This document shows positions 18,809 through 27,425 of a stretch of 27,564 bases of DNA, one piece after another. Numbering within the stretch: the stretch's first letter is position 1; each line of letters begins with the position of its first letter. The translations under genes and the position numbers were made by a program. Origin of the DNA: JAWXCE01 sp034440495 (GTDB lineage: Bacteria; Pseudomonadota; Alphaproteobacteria; Rhizobiales; Rhodomicrobiaceae); assembly GCA_034440495.1 (NCBI GenBank), contig JAWXCE010000007.1, forward strand, positions 1 to 27,564, written 5' to 3'. The notes under the pieces are model-generated. The model was given only the letters and a program-made list of their open reading frames with translations. It searched no databases and was not told the DNA's origin.

Positions 18809-19855
18809 TTATTTACGGATAACCTGACGGTTCCAAAGTTCAACCGCCCTCTCATGATTGGCGTTATAGATTTTCCAATCCACCAGAATGAGCTTCTTCA
18901 AATCTTCCGGCGAAGCTGGGAATTTCTTCGCCATCTCTGGATAGGCCGCAAGGACGGGGGCAAGCACTTTGTTGGTCGGGCCGTATGGAATTTCGTTCGC
19001 TTGCCCCAGTTGTGGGAGAGGATCGAGCACGAAATTGATGTAGGCTTGCGCCTGTTTGGGGTGTTTGGCCCCCGCTGCCAAATCAATCACTGTCATGTTG
19101 CCGAATGCGCCCTCTTTCGGAAGCACATATTTCATGGGCGCACCCTTGTCGATCATGCCCCAAGTCCGGCCGTTTATCCACGGCGCTGCCCAAACCTCGC
19201 CGCCCTGAAACGCGGTCGCCAATGTCGCGGAGGAAGTGTAATAGGAATGCGCTTTAATTTCCGCGATTTTTTCTACGCCCTTCTCAAGCGTCTTTTCATC
19301 GCCGCCATTCAACCGGGCCGCCGCCACCAGAAAATCGCGGCCCATAATCGTCGATAGATCGGGCACGGCAACTTTACCCGCAAGTTTCGGATTCCAAAGA
19401 TCAGCCCAAGACATGATGTCCTCGATGCCTGCCTCTTTCAGCTTTTCGACGTTGTAGGCGATGCCCACCGAGTAAAAAATCATGCCCGGTCCATAGCCGT
19501 TCTTATTCTTCGCCTCGTCATAAATGAACTTTAAGTTGGGGACGAGCGCGGGGTCGAGCTTTTCCAGCACGCCGGCAGCGATGGCCTTGGCCTGCACGTC
19601 GTCGTCGATATAAACCGCATCATATGGCGCTTCCCGGCCCTTCGAGGCGATCATTTTGGCGAGGTGGTCGGCAGGGTTGCCGTCGATGAACTGGATTTTC
19701 ACGCCCGTGCGCTGGGTGAAAAGGTCGGCGGCGTATTTTTTCTGGCTGGCGGAGAACGCGCCGCCGTAATTGGCGACGCGCAATGTTATATCTTCGGCGG
19801 TGGCCGCACCGCCTAACGCAACCGACAGGCCTAGAATTGCGAGTATTTTTTTCAT
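18809..19855 (-). CDS. ABC importer periplasmic binding protein (PotD/PotF-like)
   Basis: This 348-residue protein has a clear Sec signal (MKKILAILGLSVALGGAATA, cleaved near AED). The mature part begins ITLRVANYGGAFSASQKKYA, the style of extracellular solute-binding family 1 (COG0687), and contains AVYIDDDVQAKAIAAG and NKVLAPVLAAYPEMAKKFPA. It captures the substrate in the periplasm. The ATG at 19855 is preferred over an in-frame TTG at 19870 because GAGGA sits 8 bases before it. It lies 52 nt after the second permease, the largest gap so far in the operon, which may let it be made at a different level. Confidence 0.92.
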   Translation of the reverse strand: MKKILAILGLSVALGGAATAEDITLRVANYGGAFSASQKKYAADLFTQRTGVKIQFIDGNPADHLAKMIASKGREAPYDAVYIDDDVQAKAIAAGVLEKLDPALVPNLKFIYDEAKNKNGYGPGMIFYSVGIAYNVEKLKEAGIEDIMSWADLWNPKLAGKVAVPDLSTIMGRDFLVAAARLNGGDEKTLEKGVEKIAEIKAHSYYTSSATLATAFQGGEVWAAPWINGRTWGMIDKGAPMKYVLPKEGAFGNMTVIDLAAGAKHPKQAQAYINFVLDPLPQLGQANEIPYGPTNKVLAPVLAAYPEMAKKFPASPEDLKKLILVDWKIYNANHERAVELWNRQVIRK

Positions 19856-19907
19856 GTTATTAATCCTCAAGATGACTGCGGTGACTGCGAAAGATCTGCT
19901 TTTTTAG

Positions 19908-20711
19908 TTAGTTGCGGCCGGTTCCAAGAAACGCCTCCAGCCCTATCAGCCTGTCGACGATTAGCATGAGGATGACTGACCCGGCCACGATCAGTGTCGC
20001 CACCGCCATGATGGACGCATCGAAGCTAAATTCGATGGTGGTGAAAATCTTCACTGGCAACGTCACCGTGTCGCTTCCCCCCAAGAACAACGCGACGGGA
20101 ACGTCGTCGAAAGATGCGAGAAACGCGAAAATCGCGCCCGCTGCGATGCCTGGGGTCAGCAACGGCAATGTAACTCGGAAAAATGCCTGCACTGGCGATG
20201 CGCCCAGATTGAGCGCCGCTTCCTCCAGCGACATGTCGTAATTGGCTTGGACAGCAAGCGCCGCCCGCACCACGAAGGGCACGCAGAAAACGCTATGGCC
20301 GATAATAAGCGCAGCTACTGTATCGGCGGTAGAAATGCCGAAAGTATCCCACACTGCCAGCGTAAACCGGAATCCGATAACGCCGATTACTAAAGTTGGT
20401 ACCATGAGCGGCGATAGGCAGAAAATGGAAAGCAGCTGCTTTCCAGGCAAAGCGCCGCGCTGCAACGCCAGCGCCGCGCATGTTCCAACCACTGTGGCGA
20501 TCATTGTTGCGCCCACGGCCACAATGAGGCTGAGACGGAGCGGCGGGTAAAAGTCAGGATTAATCTCGCTGTACCAAGCGAGCGTGAAGCCGGGTGGCGG
20601 AAACGCCAGCGGCGGACCAGACGAGAACGACGCGACGACGACCGCCGTAAGCGGCAGGACCAAAAAGACAATGACAAGCGCAACCCAGCCGTTGAGCAAC
20701 CAGCGCGTCAT
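19908..20711 (-). CDS. ABC importer permease 2 (PotC-like)
   Basis: This 267-residue inner-membrane permease has about six helices, beginning LNGWVALVIVFLVLPLTAVV. The EAA loop that contacts the ATPase is EEAALNLGASPVQAFFRVTL. The length and the FPPPGFTLAWYSEI segment between helices 1 and 2 are standard for the PotC/YdcV branch. Its start overlaps the stop of permease 1 as ATGA, so the two subunits are translationally coupled, fitting a heterodimeric channel. Confidence 0.92.
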   Translation of the reverse strand: MTRWLLNGWVALVIVFLVLPLTAVVVASFSSGPPLAFPPPGFTLAWYSEINPDFYPPLRLSLIVAVGATMIATVVGTCAALALQRGALPGKQLLSIFCLSPLMVPTLVIGVIGFRFTLAVWDTFGISTADTVAALIIGHSVFCVPFVVRAALAVQANYDMSLEEAALNLGASPVQAFFRVTLPLLTPGIAAGAIFAFLASFDDVPVALFLGGSDTVTLPVKIFTTIEFSFDASIMAVATLIVAGSVILMLIVDRLIGLEAFLGTGRN

Positions 20712-21604
20712 ATGCCCGCCTTCCGGGCCCGCCGCAGCGATGCAACGGTGAGCACCGCTGCCATGGTCATCAGCAGCATCGCAGCGGTCGCCCCCATCGC
20801 GTAGTTTAACACGCTGCGCATTTGCTGTTCGATAAGCGTGGACATCACCAACACCCGTCGCCCGCCCATCATTGCGGGTGTCGTGAACGCGCTTATGACG
20901 CTGGTGAACACGATGAGATATCCCGCCATCAAACCCGGGCGGCTCAAGGGCAGAATGACACGAAAAAACGTCTCGATGGGACCAGCGCCGAGATTGCGCG
21001 CGGCTTCTTCAAGTTCAACGCCGATCCTCTGAATGACCGTCACCAGCGCCAAAATCATGAACGGCAAAAACGTATGCGTCAGCGCGATGATAACGCCCGC
21101 CGTGTTGTTCATCAGGCGCAGCGGCTCCGTAATCAGGCCGGTAGAAAGCAATGCCCAATTGATCAGGCCGGCGCCGCCAAGAATGGGAAACCAGCCGAGA
21201 TTGCGCACAACTGTTGAGATCAATAGCGGCGCGATGATGATGAAGATTAAGGCGCCGCGAAACCGGCTCTTGGTGCGCGCAAGCACATAGGCGACCGGAT
21301 AGGCGAGGACGAGACAAATAGAAATCACGACAAGGCCGATCACCGCCGTGTCGAATAGCACGCCGAGATAAAATGGATCGGTGACAAAGCGCATGTAATT
21401 TGCCAGCGTCAAGGCTTCGCCCACGGCGCCGGGGCCCGCGTGGGGGCGTAAACTCAACTCCGCCAGATTGAGAACTGGTAGGAGAAAAAACAGTACGAGA
21501 AACAACACGATAGGCAAGATGAACCATGACCAGCCCCAGGCGCCCGCCAAGTCCGGATCTTGTAAGCGCGTTTTATGGTCAGCTGCGGGCGTGTCGCTCA
21601 TCAT
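20708..21604 (-). CDS. ABC importer permease 1 (PotB-like)
   Basis: This 298-residue permease has a cytoplasmic N-terminus, a first helix WFILPIVLFLVLFFLLPVLN, further helices and the EAA loop ELEEAARNLGAGPIETFFRV. The pair of ATGs at 21604/21601 overlaps the stop of the aldehyde dehydrogenase. The open frame extends upstream to 21772, but only by running antisense-like through the dehydrogenase end, so that extension is rejected. It partners permease 2. The polyamine-type importer family handles amines, betaines and small cationic organics, consistent with a quaternary-nitrogen substrate. Confidence 0.92.
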   Translation of the reverse strand: MMSDTPAADHKTRLQDPDLAGAWGWSWFILPIVLFLVLFFLLPVLNLAELSLRPHAGPGAVGEALTLANYMRFVTDPFYLGVLFDTAVIGLVVISICLVLAYPVAYVLARTKSRFRGALIFIIIAPLLISTVVRNLGWFPILGGAGLINWALLSTGLITEPLRLMNNTAGVIIALTHTFLPFMILALVTVIQRIGVELEEAARNLGAGPIETFFRVILPLSRPGLMAGYLIVFTSVISAFTTPAMMGGRRVLVMSTLIEQQMRSVLNYAMGATAAMLLMTMAAVLTVASLRRARKAGI

Positions 21605-23076
21605 CGCATCACAAAGGGGTCGGGCATGGGCTCGTCGGATGTTCTTATCCACACGGATTTCGTGCGCGTGTAGTCGTGGATGCTGGAACTTCCTCCCTCT
21701 CGGCCGTAACCGCTCATCCCATAGCCGCCGAACGGCGCCATCGGCGATATTGCGCGATAGGTGTTCACCCACACCATGCCGGTGCGTAAAGCTTGTATCA
21801 TGCGGTGCGCGCGAGCCAAATCGCGGGTGAAAACGCCGGAGGCCAGCCCGAAGCGCGTGGCGTTAGCCCTCACGATCGCATCAGCCTCGGAGGCAAAGCC
21901 TGTAACGCTCAGAACAGGGCCAAAGAGCTCTTGCTGCATGCAAGGGGTATCAAGATTGAGGCACGACAGGATTGTTGGCTCGTAATAAAATCCGCGCGAC
22001 ATATGGGCGGGTCGCTTGCCGCCTGTCACCACTCGCGCGCCAGCTCGAACGCTTGAGGCCACAACGGCCTCGATATGATCGAGCTGACGCCGCGTCGCGA
22101 CGGGCCCCATTTCAGTTTCAGGGTCGTCTGGCGCGCCAATGCGGATGCTTTGAGCTTTCGCGGTCAATATCGCCAGAAACTCATCCTGAATGGTCGTTTC
22201 CACGATCAGCCTCGAGCCCGCGACGCAGCTTTGACCCGCCGCTGCGAAAATTCCTGCGACAACTGCATTGGCCGCGCTGTTCAAGTCGGCGTCTGCGAAC
22301 ACTATTACGGGGGATTTGCCGCCAAGTTCGAGCGTTGTCGCTGCAAGGTTTTCAGCCGTGTTGCGAATCACATTGCGGGCGGTGGACGGCCCGCCTGTAA
22401 AGGCGACCTTCGCAACCAAGGGATGACTGGTGAGGGCGCGACCGCAATCCTCTCCTCGCCCGCAAATGACGTTGATGACGCCGTTTGGAAATCCAGTCTC
22501 GTGGATCAGTCGAGCAAACTCCAGTAGTGCCGCTGCGCCGTCTTCCGACGTCTTCAGCACCATAGTGCAACCCGCGGCCAGCGCTGGGCCAAGCTTGACC
22601 GCCGAGAGGAAAAGCTGCGAATTCCAGGGCACAATAGCGGCCACGACGCCAATGGGTTCGCGTCGCGTATAAACCTCCATATCCGCTTTATCGATCGGCA
22701 GATGCGATCCCTCGACTTTGTCTGCAAGCCCTGCGAAATAGCGGTAATAGTCCGCGATATAAGCGATTTGCGCGCGCGTTTCGCGGATGATCTTGCCCGT
22801 ATCCCTGGTTTCAAGATCGGCCAGACGCGGCCCGTGTTCTGCCAGCAGATTGGCGAGTCGATACAGAAGTTTACCGCGGTCGCTGGCTGTCATTCTTGAC
22901 CAAGACGGATCCTGGAAAGCTCGGTGAGCGGCTTCAACCGCACCGGAAGTTTCCTCAGCGTTCGCTGCGCCAAAATGCGCCCACGTTTCGCCAGTCGCCG
23001 GATCAACACTTTCAATGGTGGAGGCGCAATCCGCGAACGCGCCCTCGATGTAGCAGGGAAAATAGGGAAGACTCAT
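21601..23076 (-). CDS. NAD(P)-dependent aldehyde dehydrogenase
   Basis: This 491-residue enzyme of the ALDH superfamily oxidises an aldehyde to the acid. Visible catalytic residues are Asn152 in IVPWNSQL, the general base Glu250 in TLELGGKSP and the nucleophile Cys284 in GQSCVAGSR. The cofactor-binding FTGGPSTAR and the C-terminal SPMAPFGGYGMSGYGREGG are in place. The usual KPSE motif reads KTSE here. The ATG at 23076 overlaps the monooxygenase stop (ATGA). In a trigonelline-like scheme it would oxidise the ring-cleavage product (TgnC role) or succinate semialdehyde (TgnE role). Only one ALDH is present, so one step would need a gene elsewhere. Confidence 0.93.
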   Translation of the reverse strand: MSLPYFPCYIEGAFADCASTIESVDPATGETWAHFGAANAEETSGAVEAAHRAFQDPSWSRMTASDRGKLLYRLANLLAEHGPRLADLETRDTGKIIRETRAQIAYIADYYRYFAGLADKVEGSHLPIDKADMEVYTRREPIGVVAAIVPWNSQLFLSAVKLGPALAAGCTMVLKTSEDGAAALLEFARLIHETGFPNGVINVICGRGEDCGRALTSHPLVAKVAFTGGPSTARNVIRNTAENLAATTLELGGKSPVIVFADADLNSAANAVVAGIFAAAGQSCVAGSRLIVETTIQDEFLAILTAKAQSIRIGAPDDPETEMGPVATRRQLDHIEAVVASSVRAGARVVTGGKRPAHMSRGFYYEPTILSCLNLDTPCMQQELFGPVLSVTGFASEADAIVRANATRFGLASGVFTRDLARAHRMIQALRTGMVWVNTYRAISPMAPFGGYGMSGYGREGGSSSIHDYTRTKSVWIRTSDEPMPDPFVMR

Positions 23077-24128
23077 AGCGCGCCCCGGTCGTGCGCGAAC
23101 GCTGGCATGACGTGCCTGATGAACAAATCGAGTGATTTCTTTTTGCGTGCATATGGCATAAGGCTGTCGATCCATACGCTATATTGATCGAAGCCTAAGG
23201 CCTCATAGGCCTTGAGCCTGGCGATCACCTCGTCTGGCTCTCCAATCACCAAATTTTTTCGCATCGTCTCGGGCGAAAACTGAGGCATGGCGGCCATGTC
23301 GGCGTCACTAAGGGGAGACATGAAGCCTTTGTTTATGCTGCGCTCGGCTTTGAACCAGGAGCTAAAATAGCAATAGTATCGGCTGAGATCGCGCGCGATG
23401 TCCTTAGCGTCCTCCTCCGAGGTTGCAACGAAGGCGTGCTGGAGCAGCATAATGTTCGGGCGCGGAGCTTCTACGTTTTCGGCACACGCGGTATTGAATT
23501 TATCCATCAGGCTGCTGACTTCGGCATCGCCTGCGGCAAGCGGCGTCACCTGTATGTTAAAGCCGTTCGAAACGGCGAAAGCGTGAGAACTGGGATCCCT
23601 CGCCGCAATCCATATCGGCGGATGCGGCGATTGTACGGGCGTCGGAACCGCCGTTGTTGCAGGAAACTTCCAGAACTCACCATCATGAGTATAGTCGCCA
23701 CGCCACAAGTGTTTGAGAGCGGGGGCCATCTCGCGCAGCCGTTGGCCTGCGCCCAATGCGTCAAGCCCCGGCGATAGGCGCTCATATTCATAGCTATAGG
23801 CGCCGCGCGCCAGCCCGATGTCAAGCCGCCCGCCCGTGGCGATGTCAGCCATCGCCGCCTCCCCAGCAAGCTTAATGGGGTGCCAGAAGGGCGCGATTAT
23901 CGTGCCGGTGCCGAGGCGGATGCGGCTAGTTTTAGCTGCGAGATAAGCGATTTGAATGAATGGGTTTGGCGCGATGGTGAACTCCATCGCATGGTGCTCG
24001 CCGATCCACGCGGTTTCAAAGCCGCCGTCCTCAGCAATGCGAACCAGCCCCTCCAGCTCTGCCAACAAGATGCTGTGCGACGTCGTTGCGTCGACGCGCT
24101 CCATATGCGCGAAAAGCGAGAATTTCAT
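23073..24128 (-). CDS. Luciferase-family flavin-dependent monooxygenase (TgnB-like)
   Basis: This 351-residue LLM-class oxygenase uses reduced flavin supplied by a partner reductase. The N-terminus MKFSLFAHMERVD and the motif WIGEHHAMEF (Glu44-His45-His46) are hallmarks of bacterial-luciferase-like enzymes, as are LGTGTIIAPFWHPIKLAGEA and the TIM-barrel segment GRLDIGLARGAYSYEYERL. The start overlaps the flavin reductase stop as ATGA, fixing the two as a two-component pair. In the trigonelline pathway the matching oxygenase opens the pyridine ring between C5 and C6. The substrate here is inferred from the gene set. Confidence 0.92.
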   Translation of the reverse strand: MKFSLFAHMERVDATTSHSILLAELEGLVRIAEDGGFETAWIGEHHAMEFTIAPNPFIQIAYLAAKTSRIRLGTGTIIAPFWHPIKLAGEAAMADIATGGRLDIGLARGAYSYEYERLSPGLDALGAGQRLREMAPALKHLWRGDYTHDGEFWKFPATTAVPTPVQSPHPPIWIAARDPSSHAFAVSNGFNIQVTPLAAGDAEVSSLMDKFNTACAENVEAPRPNIMLLQHAFVATSEEDAKDIARDLSRYYCYFSSWFKAERSINKGFMSPLSDADMAAMPQFSPETMRKNLVIGEPDEVIARLKAYEALGFDQYSVWIDSLMPYARKKKSLDLFIRHVMPAFAHDRGAL

Positions 24129-25090
24129 GGTACGATTCCTATCGGCTGCATCGGAATCCCGGCAGCGAGGGTGGCGACCATTCCTGTGTCAGCGCCGCCC
24201 GCGTAAACGCTGAAAGCATCCTCTCCTCGCTCCTTTATGAACCTTTGCAACATGGAGCGAATTGCCTCGTTATGCAGGCTTGACCATGGGATTTCGTCGG
24301 TGGGAACCGCGACCGCCATGGCTTCGCTGGCAAATTGGCCATGCCAAATGCCTCGGTAAAAAATGCTATGACGTTCGCCAGGACCATCCTCAAACACGGC
24401 AAAAAGAAAATTAATGCGAGCTTCGACTCTCATGGCGCGTAATATGCCCATAAGGCTACGAGGATTTTGCTCAGGCCCCAAGTTCGACGCGATCGGCAAA
24501 CTCATGCCGCCGTCCGAGTCCCTAAGCATTAAAATGCGCCCGTCGCACTCCAGAATTGCGCCGACACGAGAAGCGCCGCTGGCGGCTATCACCGCGTTTT
24601 GCGATAGTCCCAGCGAGAGGTAACCTCCCCTGCAATAAGCGAGTGGGTTGGCAAGCGTTTGGTGAAAATCAATGACCTCGCCGATAAGAATGAGATGATC
24701 TCCGGCATCCACCGTAGAGGTAGTTCGACAATCCAACCAGGCCGTTACGCCTTCAAAAAGAGGGCTTCCGCCTCTCCCTTTTCGCCACTCCACGACCGCG
24801 AACTTGTCGGGCGACTTGGATGCGAACAAACCCGAGACCTCTCTTTGTTGTTCAGCCAGAATGTTCACCGCGAACGCCTCGGCTTTTGCAAACACCGGAT
24901 AGCTTGCCGCCGATTTTGCTATGCAAATCAGCACGAGTGGTGGGTCAAGCGAGACGGAGGTGAAGGAATTTGCCGTGAAACCCCGAGGATTACCGTTTTT
25001 GTCCAGCGTCGCCACAATCGTGACGCCTGTGACATACAACCCTAGCGCTTTGCGAAGTTCCAATAGATCGATTGGATGATGCAGCGTCAT
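24125..25090 (-). CDS. Flavin reductase fused to a Nudix-like domain (TgnA-like)
   Basis: This 321-residue protein has two parts. Residues ~8-165 are a flavin reductase domain of the split-barrel FMN-binding family (LYVTGVTIVATLDKNGNPRG, GFTANSFTSVSLDPPLVL, VNILAEQQREVSGLFA). It would feed reduced flavin to the adjacent monooxygenase. Residues ~173-300 (ASRVGAILECDGRILMLRDS, then SLPIASNLGP) look like a Nudix fold, but the catalytic Nudix box GX5EX7REUXEEXGU is absent, so hydrolysis is unlikely and a binding or regulatory role is more plausible. The start at 25090 overlaps the hydrolase stop by ATGA. The longer frame to 25261 is antisense noise. Confidence 0.88.
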   Translation of the reverse strand: MTLHHPIDLLELRKALGLYVTGVTIVATLDKNGNPRGFTANSFTSVSLDPPLVLICIAKSAASYPVFAKAEAFAVNILAEQQREVSGLFASKSPDKFAVVEWRKGRGGSPLFEGVTAWLDCRTTSTVDAGDHLILIGEVIDFHQTLANPLAYCRGGYLSLGLSQNAVIAASGASRVGAILECDGRILMLRDSDGGMSLPIASNLGPEQNPRSLMGILRAMRVEARINFLFAVFEDGPGERHSIFYRGIWHGQFASEAMAVAVPTDEIPWSSLHNEAIRSMLQRFIKERGEDAFSVYAGGADTGMVATLAAGIPMQPIGIVP

Positions 25091-25971
25091 GGTCGCCAGT
25101 CCTTTGAAACAATAGAGGACGTGTTCGTCTGGCTCAGACTCAGGAAAAACCCCGCCAGCTTTGCATTGACCTCGTCCGGCGCTGTCAGCGCCATCATATG
25201 CCGCTCGTCCCTTATGATATCGCATCGGCCATCCTGGAGCAGTCCGGCAAGCGCGGCGCACATGGCAGGCGTCGAGTTAGGGTCTATTTCCCCGGTCATG
25301 AATAAGCAAGGGACGACGAGCTTGCGTAGACGATCTTCGTCAACGGCGTCGGCGCTTGCAAAGATGCGGTAAGCGCGTGCATAGCCAGTCGGATCGACCC
25401 CCTCCAACATCTCGCGCACGTTTTGCGCATGATGTGCGAGCCGCGCAGGCACTGGGCTTCCAAACCAACGAGCAATCGTCGCTTCGGCAATTGGCGTCGG
25501 CGCGTATTCCAGCAAAGTCGCGGCGCGATCAGAAATTGCGCGACGTTGCTCTGACGTGCGTCTGAAAACAGGGTTTAACCCGGCCAGCGACAACGCTCTA
25601 TCCTGGTTATTGAGAACGAAGTCCAGGATAACCATCGCCCCCATGGAATGCCCAGCTAGATGCACTTTATCAAGTTCCAAAACGTTGATTAGTGCGTAAA
25701 GCTGATTTGAAAAATCGCCTAAAACTGCGTCGTGCGGTGGTAAACTGCTCTGACCATGCCCAAGCATATCCATTGCGATAACGTCGAATTGCTCGCGCAT
25801 CGCTTCGAGTTGAGCGCGCCAGATATCGGCGTGAAGGCCGACGCCGTGAACGAAAACTAGCGTTTCGCCACTCCCGTGCCGAATGTATGAGCTGGATGCC
25901 CCATCACTGTTGCGGATCGGTGTTTGCACGATGCGCCGCGCGTTCCATGATGACGTGCCGCTCTCACGCAT
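25087..25971 (-). CDS. Alpha/beta hydrolase (TgnD-like)
   Basis: This 294-residue alpha/beta-hydrolase fold enzyme has the oxyanion HG motif in LVFVHGVGLHADIW and the nucleophile elbow GHSMG with Ser109. Asp230 in MTGEIDPNSTP and His258 in DERHMMALTAPDE complete a catalytic triad. A lid region (residues ~130-190) would set specificity. In the trigonelline pathway the equivalent enzyme splits the N-methylformamido-methylene-succinate intermediate. The ATG at 25971 overlaps the preceding gene by 8 nt; an alternative at 25983 overlaps more and is less likely. Confidence 0.92.
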   Translation of the reverse strand: MRESGTSSWNARRIVQTPIRNSDGASSSYIRHGSGETLVFVHGVGLHADIWRAQLEAMREQFDVIAMDMLGHGQSSLPPHDAVLGDFSNQLYALINVLELDKVHLAGHSMGAMVILDFVLNNQDRALSLAGLNPVFRRTSEQRRAISDRAATLLEYAPTPIAEATIARWFGSPVPARLAHHAQNVREMLEGVDPTGYARAYRIFASADAVDEDRLRKLVVPCLFMTGEIDPNSTPAMCAALAGLLQDGRCDIIRDERHMMALTAPDEVNAKLAGFFLSLSQTNTSSIVSKDWRP

Positions 25972-26587
25972 CGTTTGCCCCAAGATCTTTCATGTCCTCA
26001 TAACGGTCGCCAATACGATGATGCGGTCTGCCCCCGACCGAACCGCCCAGCGCCACTACAATTTCATCGGGCGCGGGAGCATCTGGGACAGAAAATTGAA
26101 GCGTGAGATAATGGGAGCGCATTCCCTCGTCATGCTTGTGCATCATTGGAATGGCGATAGGACTGCCCGCGCCTCCCCGCACATTTGTGAAACTGAGATA
26201 GCTTTTAGCCCCCACCGCTTTACGGAAGATATTGCCAAATCGCAAAGTGTGGATAAGGGCGGACGCATGTTCTATTTCACCGTTGACGCCGACGATGGCT
26301 GCCTTGCCATAAGCCTCGATGATATGGCCCCCGCCTGCATGTCTCAGCACCTCGTCAGTAAGGAGTTGGCCAAGAATGGGAGCGAGAGTTTGGATCTGTG
26401 GCTTTAAGTCCTCGACAAATCCCCTGCCAGCCCATGGATTGCATAAAACCGCGGCCACGCCGATGAGCTTTAGCGGTTTGGGAGCCGCTTTCCCTCCCTC
26501 GAATAAGGTGTCTTCTATATAAGATATTACCTTGCGAATTTCGAACAACCGATGACCTTCCATTCTTCGATCCGAGATTGTCGCCAT
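25964..26587 (-). CDS. PF06684 'amino acid synthesis' family protein
   Basis: This ~207-residue protein is the first gene of the catabolic operon. Family features are FEIRKVISYIEDTLFEGGK, ANPWAG-like LCNPWAGRGFVEDLKP, EAYGKAAIVGVNGEIEHASA and SHYLTLQFSVPDAPAPDEIV. Despite its name, the family has no proven role in amino-acid synthesis and recurs beside two-component flavin monooxygenases. The trigonelline cluster also includes a conserved hypothetical protein that assists the last steps; this could be the counterpart, but I cannot verify that. ATG 26587 lies very close to the predicted promoter, so ATG 26563 (MEGHRLFE) is a serious alternative. The frame further upstream to 26725 runs through the regulatory region. 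Confidence 0.85.
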   Translation of the reverse strand: MATISDRRMEGHRLFEIRKVISYIEDTLFEGGKAAPKPLKLIGVAAVLCNPWAGRGFVEDLKPQIQTLAPILGQLLTDEVLRHAGGGHIIEAYGKAAIVGVNGEIEHASALIHTLRFGNIFRKAVGAKSYLSFTNVRGGAGSPIAIPMMHKHDEGMRSHYLTLQFSVPDAPAPDEIVVALGGSVGGRPHHRIGDRYEDMKDLGANDA

Positions 26588-26599
26588 GAAGACCATCTT

Positions 26600-26627
26600 A
26601 TGGTATACTGAAAATGTTGTGTTGCAA
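26600..26627 (-). promoter_or_regulatory. Candidate promoter and FCD/GntR operator of the catabolic operon
   Basis: On the minus strand, TTGCAA (26627-26622) and TACCAT (26605-26600) are separated by 16 bases and make a reasonable -35/-10 pair. TGGTATACTG (26601-26610) overlaps the -10 and fits the loose t.GT..AC.a half-palindrome of FadR/FCD-type regulators around a GTATAC core. Binding there would block transcription. The transcript would start about 6 bases before ATG 26587. Confidence 0.45.
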
Positions 26628-26634
26628 TGCCTTT

Positions 26635-26663
26635 TTGATAGTTCGTAAAAAAACGAAATTAGA
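26635..26663 (+). promoter_or_regulatory. Candidate gntR promoter with an inverted repeat
   Basis: TTGATA (26635-26640) is a fair -35, with a weak ATTAGA-like -10 at 26658-26663. Between them lies TTCGT (26642-26646), six A's and ACGAA (26653-26657), a perfect 5-bp inverted repeat that could be a second operator used for autoregulation. The two divergent -35 boxes are only about 7 bases apart. Confidence 0.4.
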
Positions 26664-26696
26664 CGATGATTGTTTGCGGCATTCGATGGAGGAGAT

Positions 26697-27374
26697 ATGG
26701 TTGATGAAATGCGTATTGATCGCACTCAAGTGACCTTACGCGATCTCGCATTAATAAAGCTGCGCGGCGCAATTCTCGATTTTCGCTTCAAACCAGGCGA
26801 TCGTCTAGTGGAACGCGACCTCTGCGAGCAGCTCGGAGTCAGCCGCTCCATTGTACGGGAGGTGTTGTGCCATCTTGAGGCTGAGGGGCTAGTAGCGACG
26901 GGGGCGCAACGTGGCCCGTCCGTCGCCAAACCAACCGCAGATGAGGCTCGGCAAATTTATGAGATCCGCGCATTGCTTGAAGCCATGGCTGCACGCGCGT
27001 GCGCTCAGAACATGCAGCCCGAACTTCCGCAACGTCTTTATTTGCAGATTGACGACATCGCTAAAGGGTACGGCGCTAGGGATTTACAATGTGTGCTCAA
27101 TGCGACCAACGAATTTTATAAGGTGCTTTTTGAAAGCGCAGGCCGCAAGGTTGCGTTCACCGTAGTTCGGTCGTTAAATGCGCGGATCAACCAATTGCGC
27201 TCATTGACAATTGCTACCCCTGGCCGGGACAAAGCCGGTGTTTCGCAAATGCAACGCATTGTGGAAGCTATCGCCAACGGCGACGGCGACGCCGCCCATC
27301 AAGCCTGCATCGACCATATATCCCAAGCTGCCGCCATTGCGCAGTCCTTGCTGGCATCGTCTTCGGAGCATTAA
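26697..27374 (+). CDS. GntR family regulator, FCD (FadR) subfamily
   Basis: This 225-residue regulator has an N-terminal winged helix (residues ~12-75: LIKLRGAILDFRFKPGDRLV, ERDLCEQLGVSRSIVREVLC, HLEAEGLVATGAQRGPSV). An all-helical FCD ligand-binding domain follows, with DEARQIYEIRALLEAMAARA. FCD proteins usually bind organic acids or pathway intermediates and are relieved from DNA by them. ATG 26697 has GGAGG four bases upstream; ATG 26709 is possible. It is transcribed away from the catabolic operon, as expected for a local repressor that responds to the substrate. Confidence 0.92.
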   Translation: MVDEMRIDRTQVTLRDLALIKLRGAILDFRFKPGDRLVERDLCEQLGVSRSIVREVLCHLEAEGLVATGAQRGPSVAKPTADEARQIYEIRALLEAMAARACAQNMQPELPQRLYLQIDDIAKGYGARDLQCVLNATNEFYKVLFESAGRKVAFTVVRSLNARINQLRSLTIATPGRDKAGVSQMQRIVEAIANGDGDAAHQACIDHISQAAAIAQSLLASSSEH

Positions 27375-27425
27375 GCGTCAGATCGCGAACGACTAGGGAG
27401 GTGACTCAATTAGACCTCGAACGCG